From: Candidozyma auris
Lineage: Eukaryota; Ascomycota; Pichiomycetes; Serinales; Metschnikowiaceae
NCBI RefSeq assembly: GCF_003013715.1
Contig: NC_072813.1
Span: 1,922,001-1,986,000, forward strand
Direction of reading: 5' to 3'
Length of the DNA stretch: 64,000 nucleotides
Made by a program: the position numbers and the translations under genes. Every line of letters begins with the position of its first letter. The stretch's first letter is position 1. Shown piece by piece: positions 9,819 to 18,290 of the stretch. The notes under the pieces were generated by a model. It was not told the origin of the DNA, searched no databases, and saw nothing but the letters and a program-made list of their open reading frames with translations.

Positions 9819-11045
9819 TTGTTTTCTGCGTGGTTTTTGCCATTACAGAATGACTGCGAAATTTCTGCCTCAATGCTTATGTGCGATATTTGTGCGGATC
9901 TACTGACCAAGCTCTAGGCAAAATGCACTCAGTTGGGTAATTGGCCTAGGCCTTCTGAAAGGGGCAAACTAGATGATGAAGAGTCATGACGATTTGCTTC
10001 AAAATTGCAAGTCATGCTTTCAATTTTGGCAATCTTACGTAATGCAGCGTGATTAAGAGTGAAGTACTCTCAAAGTCGTGTGGCGTAGACATCTACAGTC
10101 AGTTCGGTTTTATCATGTGGTCACGAAATGCAAAGATGAATAAGATGAATATGCTTTTGAGAATTTCCACGTATGTGAACTTGCCTGGCTGAATTTAGAG
10201 GTATCACTCTCGGCTGTCTATCTTCGGTCTCTTCCACGGCCCAGTGAAGGAGTCCGAAAACTCTCAGCTCAACGAACTTTATAATATACAATAAAAAAAA
10301 GACAATTCAAAACATCTGTGCACAATGCTGACAATGTATGTTTTGTTCTTGATGACATCGTCCACATGAGTGATAGACGGCCAGGCTAGCTGAGGCACTT
10401 CATTAACCTTGGCATGTAAATAAGCTCATCAAGGAAATGTCTAGCATCTGTTCAAACTTCGTTTGATTATTCAAAAATTTTTATTAATTACCTAGGGATT
10501 AAAACAGAATGATAAATGTAAAAGTAAATTTAGAAGTTCATGTAATGGATTGACCATTGCGAGGGTTTTGTCAAGAAAGCAGGATCAGATACTTGTCTAC
10601 AACAGGTCAGTAAAATTAATCAAAGACTGTTCTAGAATGAGTCTTGAAGCCCTTAATTTTTTTTTTTTTGTAGAATTGCGTATATAAATTTGCTTCCGTT
10701 TTAGCTTGAGAACTAATTTTGACATTGTTGCATCTTATGTTGATAAGTTGATCAAATATTAGTATATGAATGAAGAGAGGTACTTACTAACTGTATTGCC
10801 TAGCACAAACACAAATTCAGCACTGTTTTGGGGTCCAAATCCTTCAGAATAGCTGTTGATAATAATTCACAAATGTAATACTCACGAATTCACGACATTA
10901 TGAGCAAAATAGTACCTACAGTGTAATGCAATAATTCAAACACAACTATTCTGACAGTTTGGAAGCTCCTTCATTGTGTTTGGCCTCAGACAATAAAATA
11001 TATTCTCGTTCCAAGGGCCTCGTAAAGGTAAAAAGTTACAATTGT
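9819..11045. other. 1.2-kb AT-rich intergenic region with splice-like signals
   Basis: No convincing coding frame. On the plus strand a GTATGT (10336-10341) follows a short ATG-initiated frame at 10324, and a perfect branch-point TACTAAC (10785-10791) with CCTAG ending at 10803 lies 450 bp further on. Spliced, this gives only a 19-codon frame, so if transcribed it may be a non-coding RNA or a leader. A Rap1-like site closes the region next to FUB1. Confidence 0.45.
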
Positions 11046-11058
11046 GCACCCGTGCACC
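11046..11058 (+). promoter_or_regulatory. Rap1/telomere-like site upstream of FUB1
   Basis: GCACCCGTGCACC, about 80 bp upstream of the FUB1 ATG. One of six intergenic copies sharing the core GGTGCACGG (reverse complement CCGTGCACC). It resembles the Rap1 consensus ACACCCRYACAYM with one or two mismatches. Confidence 0.45.
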
Positions 11059-11137
11059 GCATACATTTGCGGGTCTGGGGTAATCAATTCCTTTGCCATC
11101 ACTCAAGGAACATATCGATACACAAAACATCTTCAAA

Positions 11138-12025
11138 ATGATATCAAGTTTCTTCCAGCTCGGGAAAGAGGTTCTTAAAGAGTATATCAAAAATCGCTTT
11201 GCATCAGAGGTGACCGTGAAAGCGGATACGCCAGAATTCACTAAATGGGAAGCAGGCCCCTACGTTTTCACCGTGACAGAGATCTCTACACAAAACACTT
11301 TGGTCAACGTGGTAAGGGGCAGCCAGGCTGAGTCTATATCAATTGAGTGGGACAAATTGGAGTTTAAGTTGCCAATCAAGGAGGTCAGCGAGGATCAAAA
11401 GGAAGCACTCTACGCTTATCTTGATTCAAGACTAGAACCACCAAAGCTCAGCAGGGAAGAGGAACGAAAAGATAAGGAGAAATTTGCAAGTGTGCTTCCG
11501 GGAGGCTCCAAAAATGCTGACATTGAAACATCACAACCTTCTATAATCAAAGAACAACGGAGACCAGCAGATATGCCTGATTTCGAGGACGAGTACGAGG
11601 TGCTCGCACGATCAAACCCGCGAGCTGACTTTCTGTCGAGTCAGTTCCCATCAATTGGTGATCGTGACTTGAACCCTCCAGGCCTTCCTCGTGACCCCCT
11701 AATGAAGCCTTACATTGACCCACTAGCTGCTCCAGAGGGAGGCATGCATCCTACTAAAGACCATCCTCTTTTTGGAAGGCAGCAACAGGGAAACACTTCA
11801 CGGTTAGGAGTTCCTCCTGGTGCAAGGTTTGATGATCCATATGGTGAGGACAATTTGGAAGATATGGGCATGGGCCTTCCGGGTAATCTACGTAAAGGGG
11901 GCCCAAGTGGGCCAGGTGGCCCTAGCGGTCCAGGCGGTCCAGGATTCGGACCAGGTGGTTCAAGTGGTTTTGGAGGTTCAGGTTTTGGCGGTTCTGGTGG
12001 ATTTGGTGGGAATTTTGGATTTTAG
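11138..12025 (+). CDS. FUB1: Fub1/PI31-like proteasome inhibitor
   Basis: 295 residues. The second half carries the PI31 proteasome-regulator signature: RDPLMKPYIDP, the DHPLFG box and GVPPGARFDDPYG, followed by a glycine-rich tail (about residues 251-295) built from GGPSGPGGP and GFGG-type repeats. The N-terminal 100 residues match the expected globular PI31 N-domain only loosely. PI31/Fub1 proteins enter and inhibit the 20S proteasome core. The start is the ATG at 11138 in an A-rich context; the upstream in-frame extension begins with TTG. The protein ends in NFGF rather than a hydrophobic-Tyr-X tail. It is convergent with UBC12, 55 bp apart. Confidence 0.85.
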   Translation: MISSFFQLGKEVLKEYIKNRFASEVTVKADTPEFTKWEAGPYVFTVTEISTQNTLVNVVRGSQAESISIEWDKLEFKLPIKEVSEDQKEALYAYLDSRLEPPKLSREEERKDKEKFASVLPGGSKNADIETSQPSIIKEQRRPADMPDFEDEYEVLARSNPRADFLSSQFPSIGDRDLNPPGLPRDPLMKPYIDPLAAPEGGMHPTKDHPLFGRQQQGNTSRLGVPPGARFDDPYGEDNLEDMGMGLPGNLRKGGPSGPGGPSGPGGPGFGPGGSSGFGGSGFGGSGGFGGNFGF

Positions 12026-12080
12026 CTTTTACAGACACTAATATCTAATGCATGGGAGATTCATTTCTGGGAAAAAATTT

Positions 12081-12700
12081 CTACACTACTCGATCGTAAG
12101 TTTCGTAATCAACGGTCAGCCCGCGCATGGCCAGACGTACGTTTCTTGCAAAGGTTGCCGTGTTCTTGGCCAAAACGTTGGCAGCCGCTTTGTTCAAGGG
12201 ATCATTGGGATTGGGTTCCAAGAAGAGGAAGTTGAGCCCCAGAATCACTGAATTGAGAGACAACACCGGCAGCCAATCTTCTCGCAAGATGTTGAGACAC
12301 ACGTTGCCTTCCAAATCTATATTTGGATGGTAGATTTTCTGAGTGCACTTGATCTTTGGCGGATCTATGGGGAAGTTATCACCAATTTCCACAGTAAAGT
12401 GAAAGACGCCTCCGTTGTAGTAGCCTTCGGCGGGTCTAATCAAAATCTTGAAATTGAAGAGATCCTGTGGATTGGGAAACTCGATCTTCACCGTCGATGG
12501 TAATTCGAGCTCGGTGACGTCTTTTTGAAGTCTGATTTGAGCAGCGCTCACTTTCCCTAGAGGGTTCGCTGCACTAGACGCAGCAGCCTCTGGAGACTGC
12601 TTCGCCTGCTCCTGTCTTTGCTTTTGTAACTGGCGGATTTTAAGCTGCGATTAGTATTTGAACAATGTCGTTGGCCCAAAGTTGATGACTAACATACCAT
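12081..12700 (-). CDS. UBC12: Nedd8/Rub1-conjugating E2 enzyme Ubc12 (one intron)
   Basis: join(12081..12644, 12698..12700) on the minus strand, 188 residues, the same size as Saccharomyces Ubc12. Exon 1 is only the ATG (12698-12700). It is followed by GTATGT, and the intron ends with branch site TACTAAT and CGCAG at 12645. Exon 2 then restores the diagnostic N-terminus LKIRQLQKQRQE that docks on the Nedd8 E1. E2 landmarks: YYNGGVFHFTVE, NFPIDPPKIKC, YHPNID and GNVCLNILREDW with catalytic Cys117. It transfers Rub1/Nedd8 to cullins. Without the intron the frame would start only with GTG, so the spliced model is well supported. Confidence 0.95.
12645..12697 (-). other. 53-nt spliceosomal intron in UBC12
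   Basis: Donor GTATGT directly after the initiator ATG, branch point TACTAAT, acceptor CGCAG five bases later. Splicing fuses ATG to CTT AAA ATC, giving the conserved Ubc12 N-terminus. Confidence 0.92.
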
Positions 12701-12757
12701 AACCTTCAAGTAGCAAGATCTCTGTGATGCGGCAGCTCGCCTGTTATGTAGATAGTA

Positions 12758-12767
12758 GGTGCACGGA
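12758..12767 (-). promoter_or_regulatory. Rap1/telomere-like site upstream of UBC12
   Basis: GGTGCACGGA (minus strand TCCGTGCACC), 57 bp upstream of the UBC12 ATG. Confidence 0.4.
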
Positions 12768-12859
12768 GGTCCCGTCAAAACCACCAGATCAGACATGTTT
12801 CCGAGATCAAGATACGACATATCCTAGATGAGTTCGTGTTATGGTAATCTCTTTCGAGG

Positions 12860-13954
12860 CTAACTCGTTGATTGGCCCGGGGAACTGTGTTTGCTGAGAA
12901 AGTCCTGAAGAAGGGCGAGGTACTCACTAAATTGAACGCTCAAAGCGCTATCGGGGTCTGCTCTAGTTTTGGACTTCTGAGTTTCTAGATGATCTCTTAT
13001 TTTTATGAGAAAATCTGATCTGTTTTCAGTGGCGTTATATAGACACTCAAAAGGTGTATATCTTGGACATTGAACCTTGAGAAGCCAATCCAAGTCAGCA
13101 TCAACATCAACTATAACAGGCTTCCTCAGGCCTGAGCTGTCGATATCTAATTCTTCAACTTTAATACCTTCATTTCTCCAAAATCTCTCATCCTCTTTGA
13201 ATTGCTGAAGGGCAAAATGATCTAATTTACTTGCGTTCAACCACATACTATAGCATCCCCATAAAGTCACGTCGCCAAGGTGCGTTCGACACTTCTCTCG
13301 AAGATTCTTGCCTAAAAATAGTAGGATCTCCTCGTCTGCCTTTGCTTGGAGTACCTGAAGAAGCCATTGTGTGGTGAATCCAGCATAATAGTTAGCGAAG
13401 TGAACCTCCATAGACCGAAGAAGACGAAATATCAAAAGTTTGGCGACATTCTTATCGTTTGAGAGTGCCACAAATAACTTCCTGATCCAAGTAAATAGCA
13501 CTGAGCTCTTGTTGATACGTTTGAGCTTCGAAGTTGCAAGGAACATGGTGTATGTAAAATCTCGTTCGATAGCACCTTTATCGCCTCGACGCAACATCTC
13601 CAAAACAACATCTCTGTGAGTCCTCCATACTGTGAAATGGTCATTTGTGGTTAGCAATATACCATTAGTAGCCATGTAGAGCTTCTCAAGTTCAGGTTCG
13701 GTGAACGTCTCAAGCTTGAATTTGTATCCCTTTGCCCCAAAGAAGGTGTGAGCTTCGGTGAAAATTAACATGTACGTCTTTTTAGACATTGCAATGTCAA
13801 GCACATCGTTCTCTTCTGTCTCATGGTACAAGATCTCTCCATCAGGCACTGAAGGTAGTAGCTGGAGTACGCTTCCCGAGCATTTAGTGCAGCAAATATG
13901 CCCATACAAGGACCGGATTAGCTCAAACTGACCAATATCATGCCATTGAGACAT
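12860..13954 (-). CDS. Possible Ecm9/PTAR1-like prenyltransferase alpha-type protein
   Basis: 364 residues. The best clue is a run resembling protein prenyltransferase alpha repeats: NGILLTTNDHFTVWRTHRD (about 95-113), and VTLWGCYSMWLNASKL further on, each with the Trp-containing helix pair typical of the family. Overall divergence points to the PTAR1/Ecm9 branch rather than Ram2 or Bet4. PTAR1-type proteins pair with the Rab geranylgeranyltransferase beta subunit to modify Ykt6-type SNAREs; that role is inferred. The N-terminus has CCTKC, which might bind a metal. ATG at 13954; divergent from PRP46 with 119 bp between the starts. It could instead be an unrelated helical-repeat protein. Confidence 0.5.
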   Translation of the reverse strand: MSQWHDIGQFELIRSLYGHICCTKCSGSVLQLLPSVPDGEILYHETEENDVLDIAMSKKTYMLIFTEAHTFFGAKGYKFKLETFTEPELEKLYMATNGILLTTNDHFTVWRTHRDVVLEMLRRGDKGAIERDFTYTMFLATSKLKRINKSSVLFTWIRKLFVALSNDKNVAKLLIFRLLRSMEVHFANYYAGFTTQWLLQVLQAKADEEILLFLGKNLREKCRTHLGDVTLWGCYSMWLNASKLDHFALQQFKEDERFWRNEGIKVEELDIDSSGLRKPVIVDVDADLDWLLKVQCPRYTPFECLYNATENRSDFLIKIRDHLETQKSKTRADPDSALSVQFSEYLALLQDFLSKHSSPGQSTS

Positions 13955-14009
13955 CTCACGGGCCGAGATAGCCTGAAAGTTGGATTTGTCAATTGTTGAT
14001 CAAATATGG

Positions 14010-14020
14010 GGTGCACGGGT
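14010..14020 (-). promoter_or_regulatory. Rap1/telomere-like site between the Ecm9-like gene and PRP46
   Basis: GGTGCACGGGT (minus strand ACCCGTGCACC) near the middle of the 119-bp divergent promoter, so it could serve either gene. Confidence 0.45.
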
Positions 14021-14073
14021 CCATCTAGGCTTCTAATATGGGGTTGGATGCTCATCACGCTACTTAAGCAGGA

Positions 14074-15267
14074 ATGCACTACAGTGACTTACTTGAGCTT
14101 GATGACCTGCTTAATCCTACAGATGATCTTCTGGAGGCTATCTATTCGAACACAAAGCTAGATTTCCTCCTTCGGGGTGCCAACAACAAGGAAGTCGCCG
14201 CTCCAAGTAATGCAAGTACTGGTAACAATGAATCTAGTGCTGATGAGGGAAATCTACTAGAAGAAGAAACTGCTTTGATCAAAACAGAAGACAAAGAAGT
14301 CCAAAACCGGTTTAAAGTACCAACCAATTCATTAAAAAAAGTTCTTGTGGGTGCTCATGAGGGCTGGGTCCGTTCTTTGACTGTGGACCCAGTTTCAAAC
14401 GAGTGGTTTGTCTCTGGAGGCGGTGACAGCAAGATCAAAATATGGGACTTGGCTAGCGGATCCTTAAAGGCATCACTTGATGGCCACATTATGGCAGTGA
14501 GGGCGCTTACAGTGTCTAAACGGTATCCATATCTCTTTTCAGGTGCAGAGGACAAGACAGTAAGATGCTGGGACTTGGAAAGAACAAATTCCCCCGCAGG
14601 ATGTCAAATTAGAGACTATCACGGCCACGTTGGTGGAATTTACGCCATAGATTTACATCCAGAGCTTGATTTGCTATTTACTGGTGGACGAGATGCTGTC
14701 GTACGAGTGTGGGATATACGAAGTCGAACTCAAGTGATGGTACTTACAGGCCATCGAGGTGACGTTTCAAGCATTGTATCCCAAGTTGGTGATCCCCAGG
14801 TTTGCTCGTCGTCAATGGATGGCACTGTTCGTCTTTGGGACTTGAGAAAGCAGAAGACACATTTAACTTTGACCCAACATAGCAAATCGGTTCGCCTGTT
14901 GGTGATGCATCCACACGAAATGACCATGGCGTCTTGTGACTCCACAGGACGCATACGAGAATGGCTACTCCCTGGAGGAGAGCTTCTTTCTGAATTTGGC
15001 AAGACAGGAATGGATGCAATGTCTCCAGTGATCAACACAATGGCTATCAATCCAACATCAAACGAGCTTTTCGCCGGTCACGCAGACGGCAAAATGGCTT
15101 TTTACGACTACGAATCGGGACAAGAGTTGTCCACTGTTTTGCAAAACCCTGTTCCAGGGAACGATACCTGTACTATTTATACATCAGCCTACGACATGCT
15201 GGGTTTGCGTCTTATTACTGGCCTGAGCGACAAGAGCATCAAAATATGGAGCACAGAGGACTCTTGA
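14074..15267 (+). CDS. PRP46: Pre-mRNA splicing factor Prp46 (PLRG1)
   Basis: 397 residues with about seven WD40 repeats from residue 90 to the end, beginning with the family-specific VLVGAHEGWVRSLTVDP and GGGDSKIKIWDL and continuing with YHGHVGGIYAIDLHP and TGGRDAVVRVWDIR. Prp46/PLRG1 is a core component of the Prp19-associated (NTC) complex needed to activate the spliceosome in the nucleus. The last repeat contains CTG (15223-15225): as Ser it gives TGSSDKSIKIW, a normal WD repeat, whereas Leu does not fit. ATG at 14074; the stop codon lies two bases from that of the convergent ESA1. Confidence 0.93.
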   Translation: MHYSDLLELDDLLNPTDDLLEAIYSNTKLDFLLRGANNKEVAAPSNASTGNNESSADEGNLLEEETALIKTEDKEVQNRFKVPTNSLKKVLVGAHEGWVRSLTVDPVSNEWFVSGGGDSKIKIWDLASGSLKASLDGHIMAVRALTVSKRYPYLFSGAEDKTVRCWDLERTNSPAGCQIRDYHGHVGGIYAIDLHPELDLLFTGGRDAVVRVWDIRSRTQVMVLTGHRGDVSSIVSQVGDPQVCSSSMDGTVRLWDLRKQKTHLTLTQHSKSVRLLVMHPHEMTMASCDSTGRIREWLLPGGELLSEFGKTGMDAMSPVINTMAINPTSNELFAGHADGKMAFYDYESGQELSTVLQNPVPGNDTCTIYTSAYDMLGLRLITGLSDKSIKIWSTEDS

Positions 15268-15269
15268 GA

Positions 15270-16811
15270 TCACCAGCCGAAGCGAAGCTGGTTTGCTGTG
15301 AATGAAGGCGGCGTCCACTGGAGTTTTTCGGGATCTAGTTCATGCTTCTTCTTCTCTTTCACCTTCTTCACCAACTTATCGTACAATGCCATTATCTGGT
15401 CCGTGATGACAATGATGTGTTGGCCCTTGTGATATTTGATGATCTGAAGAGTCGATAACGTATGAAGAACATCAGTTGTGGTCATGCAAGTGATGGATGA
15501 GATCTCTTCGATAGTGATCTCCGCGGGCCCAGGCCCGGTGCCGCCAGCGGCTCCACTGGATCTGGGTGGTGGCAGTGTCGAATCTTCTCGCAGGCTCAGC
15601 TCTCGTTTATTGTTCTTCTTGAATAAGTGAGGATTACACCTTTCCACAAGGAGCTTCACGAGAACGTCCGTCCAGTATGCTCTGTAGGATAGAAGACCAA
15701 GATCGGAGAGAGGTTTTTCAGGCGAGCCGACCTTATTCTCAACTGCAGACAACATGTATGAGAATTGTATGAGCAACTTACCGTAACCTTTCTTTTGGTA
15801 GCAGGGTAGCGTCAAGATACACGCCACATTGTAACCATCGGCAGATTCTTTTTCTTTGGAGAAGTATCCTACCACATGATGGCCCTGGGGCGACTTGATA
15901 GTCATGATATAGAACAAAAAGGGATCAACATCGTAATAAAGCGTCTTGTGATCAAGAAAAAGCTTGGAGAGGAGACACAAATTTCGACACCACGTCCTCT
16001 GTTTCCTCCCATCTATCTCCCAGAAGCTGACCTTCTCGTCTCTGTATATTTCGTTACCCGGAGGGTGTTTCATCGAGCACTTGGCTCTGTGTCTCTCAAA
16101 CTGTTTCTTTGAGCCAAAGTACGATAGTGTGAAATCGCAAATGTAGATCTCATCCTCCTCGGTGAGCTCTATAGGGTATGGAGAAAAGTACCAAGGCTCG
16201 ATGATGTGCTCTCCCAAGATGATGCTGGAAAGATTTCTCACCCTGGCCACTTCAGAATGGTTCTGAATCATCGACCCACTCGTTCTAAGCTTTTTAATTT
16301 CATCCTCACGGCTCACTTCCTCCCCAGGTCTCTTGAGCCCCTGGACATTAAGGTTATCCAAATCCATCTCGTCATTAGCCAAAGGAGTAGCACTCCCGTA
16401 ATCATCGTCTCTAGGCTGCGGTGTAGACTTAGTCGACAGTTTCTGCGACTTTCCGGCTTTGCTCTTGGTCCCATTTTTCAGCTTCAGTTTCTCGGGCTTT
16501 TTCTCCTCCTTCTCAGCCGGAGGAATCATCAGCTTCAGGAAATCAATCCTGTCCGGCGTGATCCACTCATCCAAACGCTTGTTATAATCTTGATAATGGA
16601 CATAGAACACCTTTTTACCCTTTCTCGTGTTTTGCTGTAGGATTTCGGCGAGCCTCTTCCCGTCTTCCTTGTTGACATAGACTTTGCACCCCAACAAGAT
16701 CTCCTCTACGGTGAATTTTGGGTCTGGACCTTCATCTTCTTCTTCTTTAATTTGTATAGTAGCACTAGAGTCCGGGATCACGGGCAGGCTAGTCTTTTCC
16801 TTCTCGGTCAT
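15270..16811 (-). CDS. ESA1: MYST histone acetyltransferase Esa1
   Basis: 513 residues, catalytic subunit of NuA4, acetylating H4 and H2A. Chromodomain-like barrel at about 35-95 (VYVHYQDYNKRLDEWI-type; here FYVHYQDYNKRLDEWI). The MYST domain has an incomplete zinc finger (CDFTLSYFGSKKQFERHRAKC), as is usual for yeast Esa1, then YYDVDPFLFYIM, the acetyl-CoA motif QKKGYGKLL, nucleophile region LPCYQ with Cys337, and PEKPLSDLGLLSYRAYW containing the catalytic Glu. It is longer than the 445-residue Saccharomyces protein because of an acidic/basic linker (about 100-200) and a Pro/Gly-rich insertion near residue 420. ATG at 16811. Confidence 0.95.
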   Translation of the reverse strand: MTEKEKTSLPVIPDSSATIQIKEEEDEGPDPKFTVEEILLGCKVYVNKEDGKRLAEILQQNTRKGKKVFYVHYQDYNKRLDEWITPDRIDFLKLMIPPAEKEEKKPEKLKLKNGTKSKAGKSQKLSTKSTPQPRDDDYGSATPLANDEMDLDNLNVQGLKRPGEEVSREDEIKKLRTSGSMIQNHSEVARVRNLSSIILGEHIIEPWYFSPYPIELTEEDEIYICDFTLSYFGSKKQFERHRAKCSMKHPPGNEIYRDEKVSFWEIDGRKQRTWCRNLCLLSKLFLDHKTLYYDVDPFLFYIMTIKSPQGHHVVGYFSKEKESADGYNVACILTLPCYQKKGYGKLLIQFSYMLSAVENKVGSPEKPLSDLGLLSYRAYWTDVLVKLLVERCNPHLFKKNNKRELSLREDSTLPPPRSSGAAGGTGPGPAEITIEEISSITCMTTTDVLHTLSTLQIIKYHKGQHIIVITDQIMALYDKLVKKVKEKKKHELDPEKLQWTPPSFTANQLRFGW

Positions 16812-16914
16812 TGGAGCGGGATGTTTGGTGATGATGTTCTTGATACTCAGTTTAATCTACACACTTTTCGCACCCACGAAGACGGCCTGCTAAGAATAAA
16901 TATGAATTGTCTAT

Positions 16915-18144
16915 TTACATGTTCGCGAGGTTTTTTCTCCACAGGAGAGCTGTCGAATCTGGCTTCTCCACTAATTGTGATAGAAAAAGGTATCCCATGT
17001 TGTACTTTTCGAAGTTCATTATGAATTGAATGAGTTGCAACCTCAAGAGATCTAACTCGTGTGCAAGGACCTCGGCCTTGTCAGATTGGCTCGACTCTTC
17101 CAAATCAGTAAACTTCTTGATGTTGTGTATCATGCCCCTCTCTAAACATGCCTGGAGAAGTTCTGCCTTGGTCAAGTCCCACACATTGCCGTTTCCATTG
17201 AGACCACTGAGGTAATAATTGTCCACTTTCAAGTAGTTATAGTGAGCCTGCAAACGGTTTCTTAAAACCAGAACAGGAAAAAGAGCTGTGGGGATGTACT
17301 TTGTTTTGAGTCGGAGAGCGTCAGCCAAAGCACGAACCTGGTCCACGGATAAGTTGTAGGCTGTTTTGGCTGCAAAATCTTCGACATTCGCGCCTTTGGG
17401 CACGCTATTCAACATCCTTTCGCTCTTCTTTGGCAGCCAAAGACGTGGAAGAATAGAGGGAAGAACGCAGGTCAGCGGAGTGATTTCTGGAAATGCATAG
17501 CAGAGTAGCGGTGTCATTTCCATAAAGATGATGAAAATCACCGAGAAGGTGGGGATCTTGATGAAGTCCACAGGAGTCCTTTTGAGAAGCAAGTAATCCG
17601 AACGAGGCAAATTGAACAAGTTCGATTTATAATTGGTAGCCGCAGACGCTTTGTGGTGTCTCACCACATCACCAGCGTTGTTCTCTAGACTAGTTCTGTT
17701 CTCCACAAATGCATTGTACAAAGCCTGAGACATTTCTTTGGTCAACACCGAGAAAGACGGCACGGTAATATCAATGGTCTTGCCTGCATTATTCATCTGA
17801 TTTGTCACTTTATAGTCAGATTTCTTCATCTTTCTGAGGTACTTGTTGTTATCCCACACCAGCTTTACTCCATGTTTATAAAACTTCACAAGCTGCTTAG
17901 CGTAGCCGAAAGTTTGAGCCATTTTTAATGAAAACCCTTCTTTCCCGCTACTTTTGGCTATTTCCTGCTGAAGATCAACTTTTGGTCTCATCTCCATGGG
18001 AAGTGTTCTCATGCTGTTCACGTCTGACTTGGAAGGGGGCTTCCAAAGCGCCTGTAGAAGCTGGGAAGAACTGAGTGACTGATCAAACGCATTTTTGTGC
18101 TTGCTGATTGTGAAAATCACATTTCCAACGGCTTTTGAACTCAT
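16915..18144 (-). CDS. LETM1-like ribosome-binding-domain mitochondrial protein
   Basis: 409 residues. A hydrophobic segment around residues 198-232 (KIPTFSVIFIIFMEMTPLLC) followed by Pro-rich FPEITPLTCVLP and then a helical domain containing QVRALADALRLKTKYIPT resembles the membrane anchor and matrix domain of the LETM1/Mdm38 family, which tether mitochondrial ribosomes and affect K+/H+ exchange. It is shorter and more divergent than Mdm38 or Ylh47, so it is probably a separate member of the wider family. The N-terminus is Lys/Ser-rich and could be a presequence. ATG at 18144; it shares a 146-bp divergent promoter with RRD2. Confidence 0.65.
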   Translation of the reverse strand: MSSKAVGNVIFTISKHKNAFDQSLSSSQLLQALWKPPSKSDVNSMRTLPMEMRPKVDLQQEIAKSSGKEGFSLKMAQTFGYAKQLVKFYKHGVKLVWDNNKYLRKMKKSDYKVTNQMNNAGKTIDITVPSFSVLTKEMSQALYNAFVENRTSLENNAGDVVRHHKASAATNYKSNLFNLPRSDYLLLKRTPVDFIKIPTFSVIFIIFMEMTPLLCYAFPEITPLTCVLPSILPRLWLPKKSERMLNSVPKGANVEDFAAKTAYNLSVDQVRALADALRLKTKYIPTALFPVLVLRNRLQAHYNYLKVDNYYLSGLNGNGNVWDLTKAELLQACLERGMIHNIKKFTDLEESSQSDKAEVLAHELDLLRLQLIQFIMNFEKYNMGYLFLSQLVEKPDSTALLWRKNLANM

Positions 18145-18210
18145 ACCAGATAGAAAGTGAGTTCAAGGAGCAACTTCAATATGCTGAATAACGTCGCTTA
18201 TGTCATATCT

Positions 18211-18223
18211 ACACCCGTGCACC
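18211..18223 (+). promoter_or_regulatory. Rap1/telomere-like site between the LETM1-like gene and RRD2
   Basis: ACACCCGTGCACC, one mismatch from the Rap1 consensus, near the middle of the divergent promoter. Confidence 0.5.
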
Positions 18224-18290
18224 ACACACCGTCTATATACTTTGGTGGTAAGGAAATCACTATCTAGATCTAAAAGATATTCTTCGAGAA

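Noticed and set aside
10346..10402. Possible C/D box snoRNA (TGATGA ... CTGA)
   Set aside because: Boxes are imperfect, there is no terminal stem, and no rRNA guide match could be judged.
16077..16160. ESA1 zinc finger lacking one Cys
   Set aside because: Looked like a mutation, but yeast Esa1 proteins are known to have an incomplete zinc finger, so it is normal for the family.
16206..16640. 144-codon plus-strand frame
   Set aside because: Lies entirely within ESA1 on the opposite strand.
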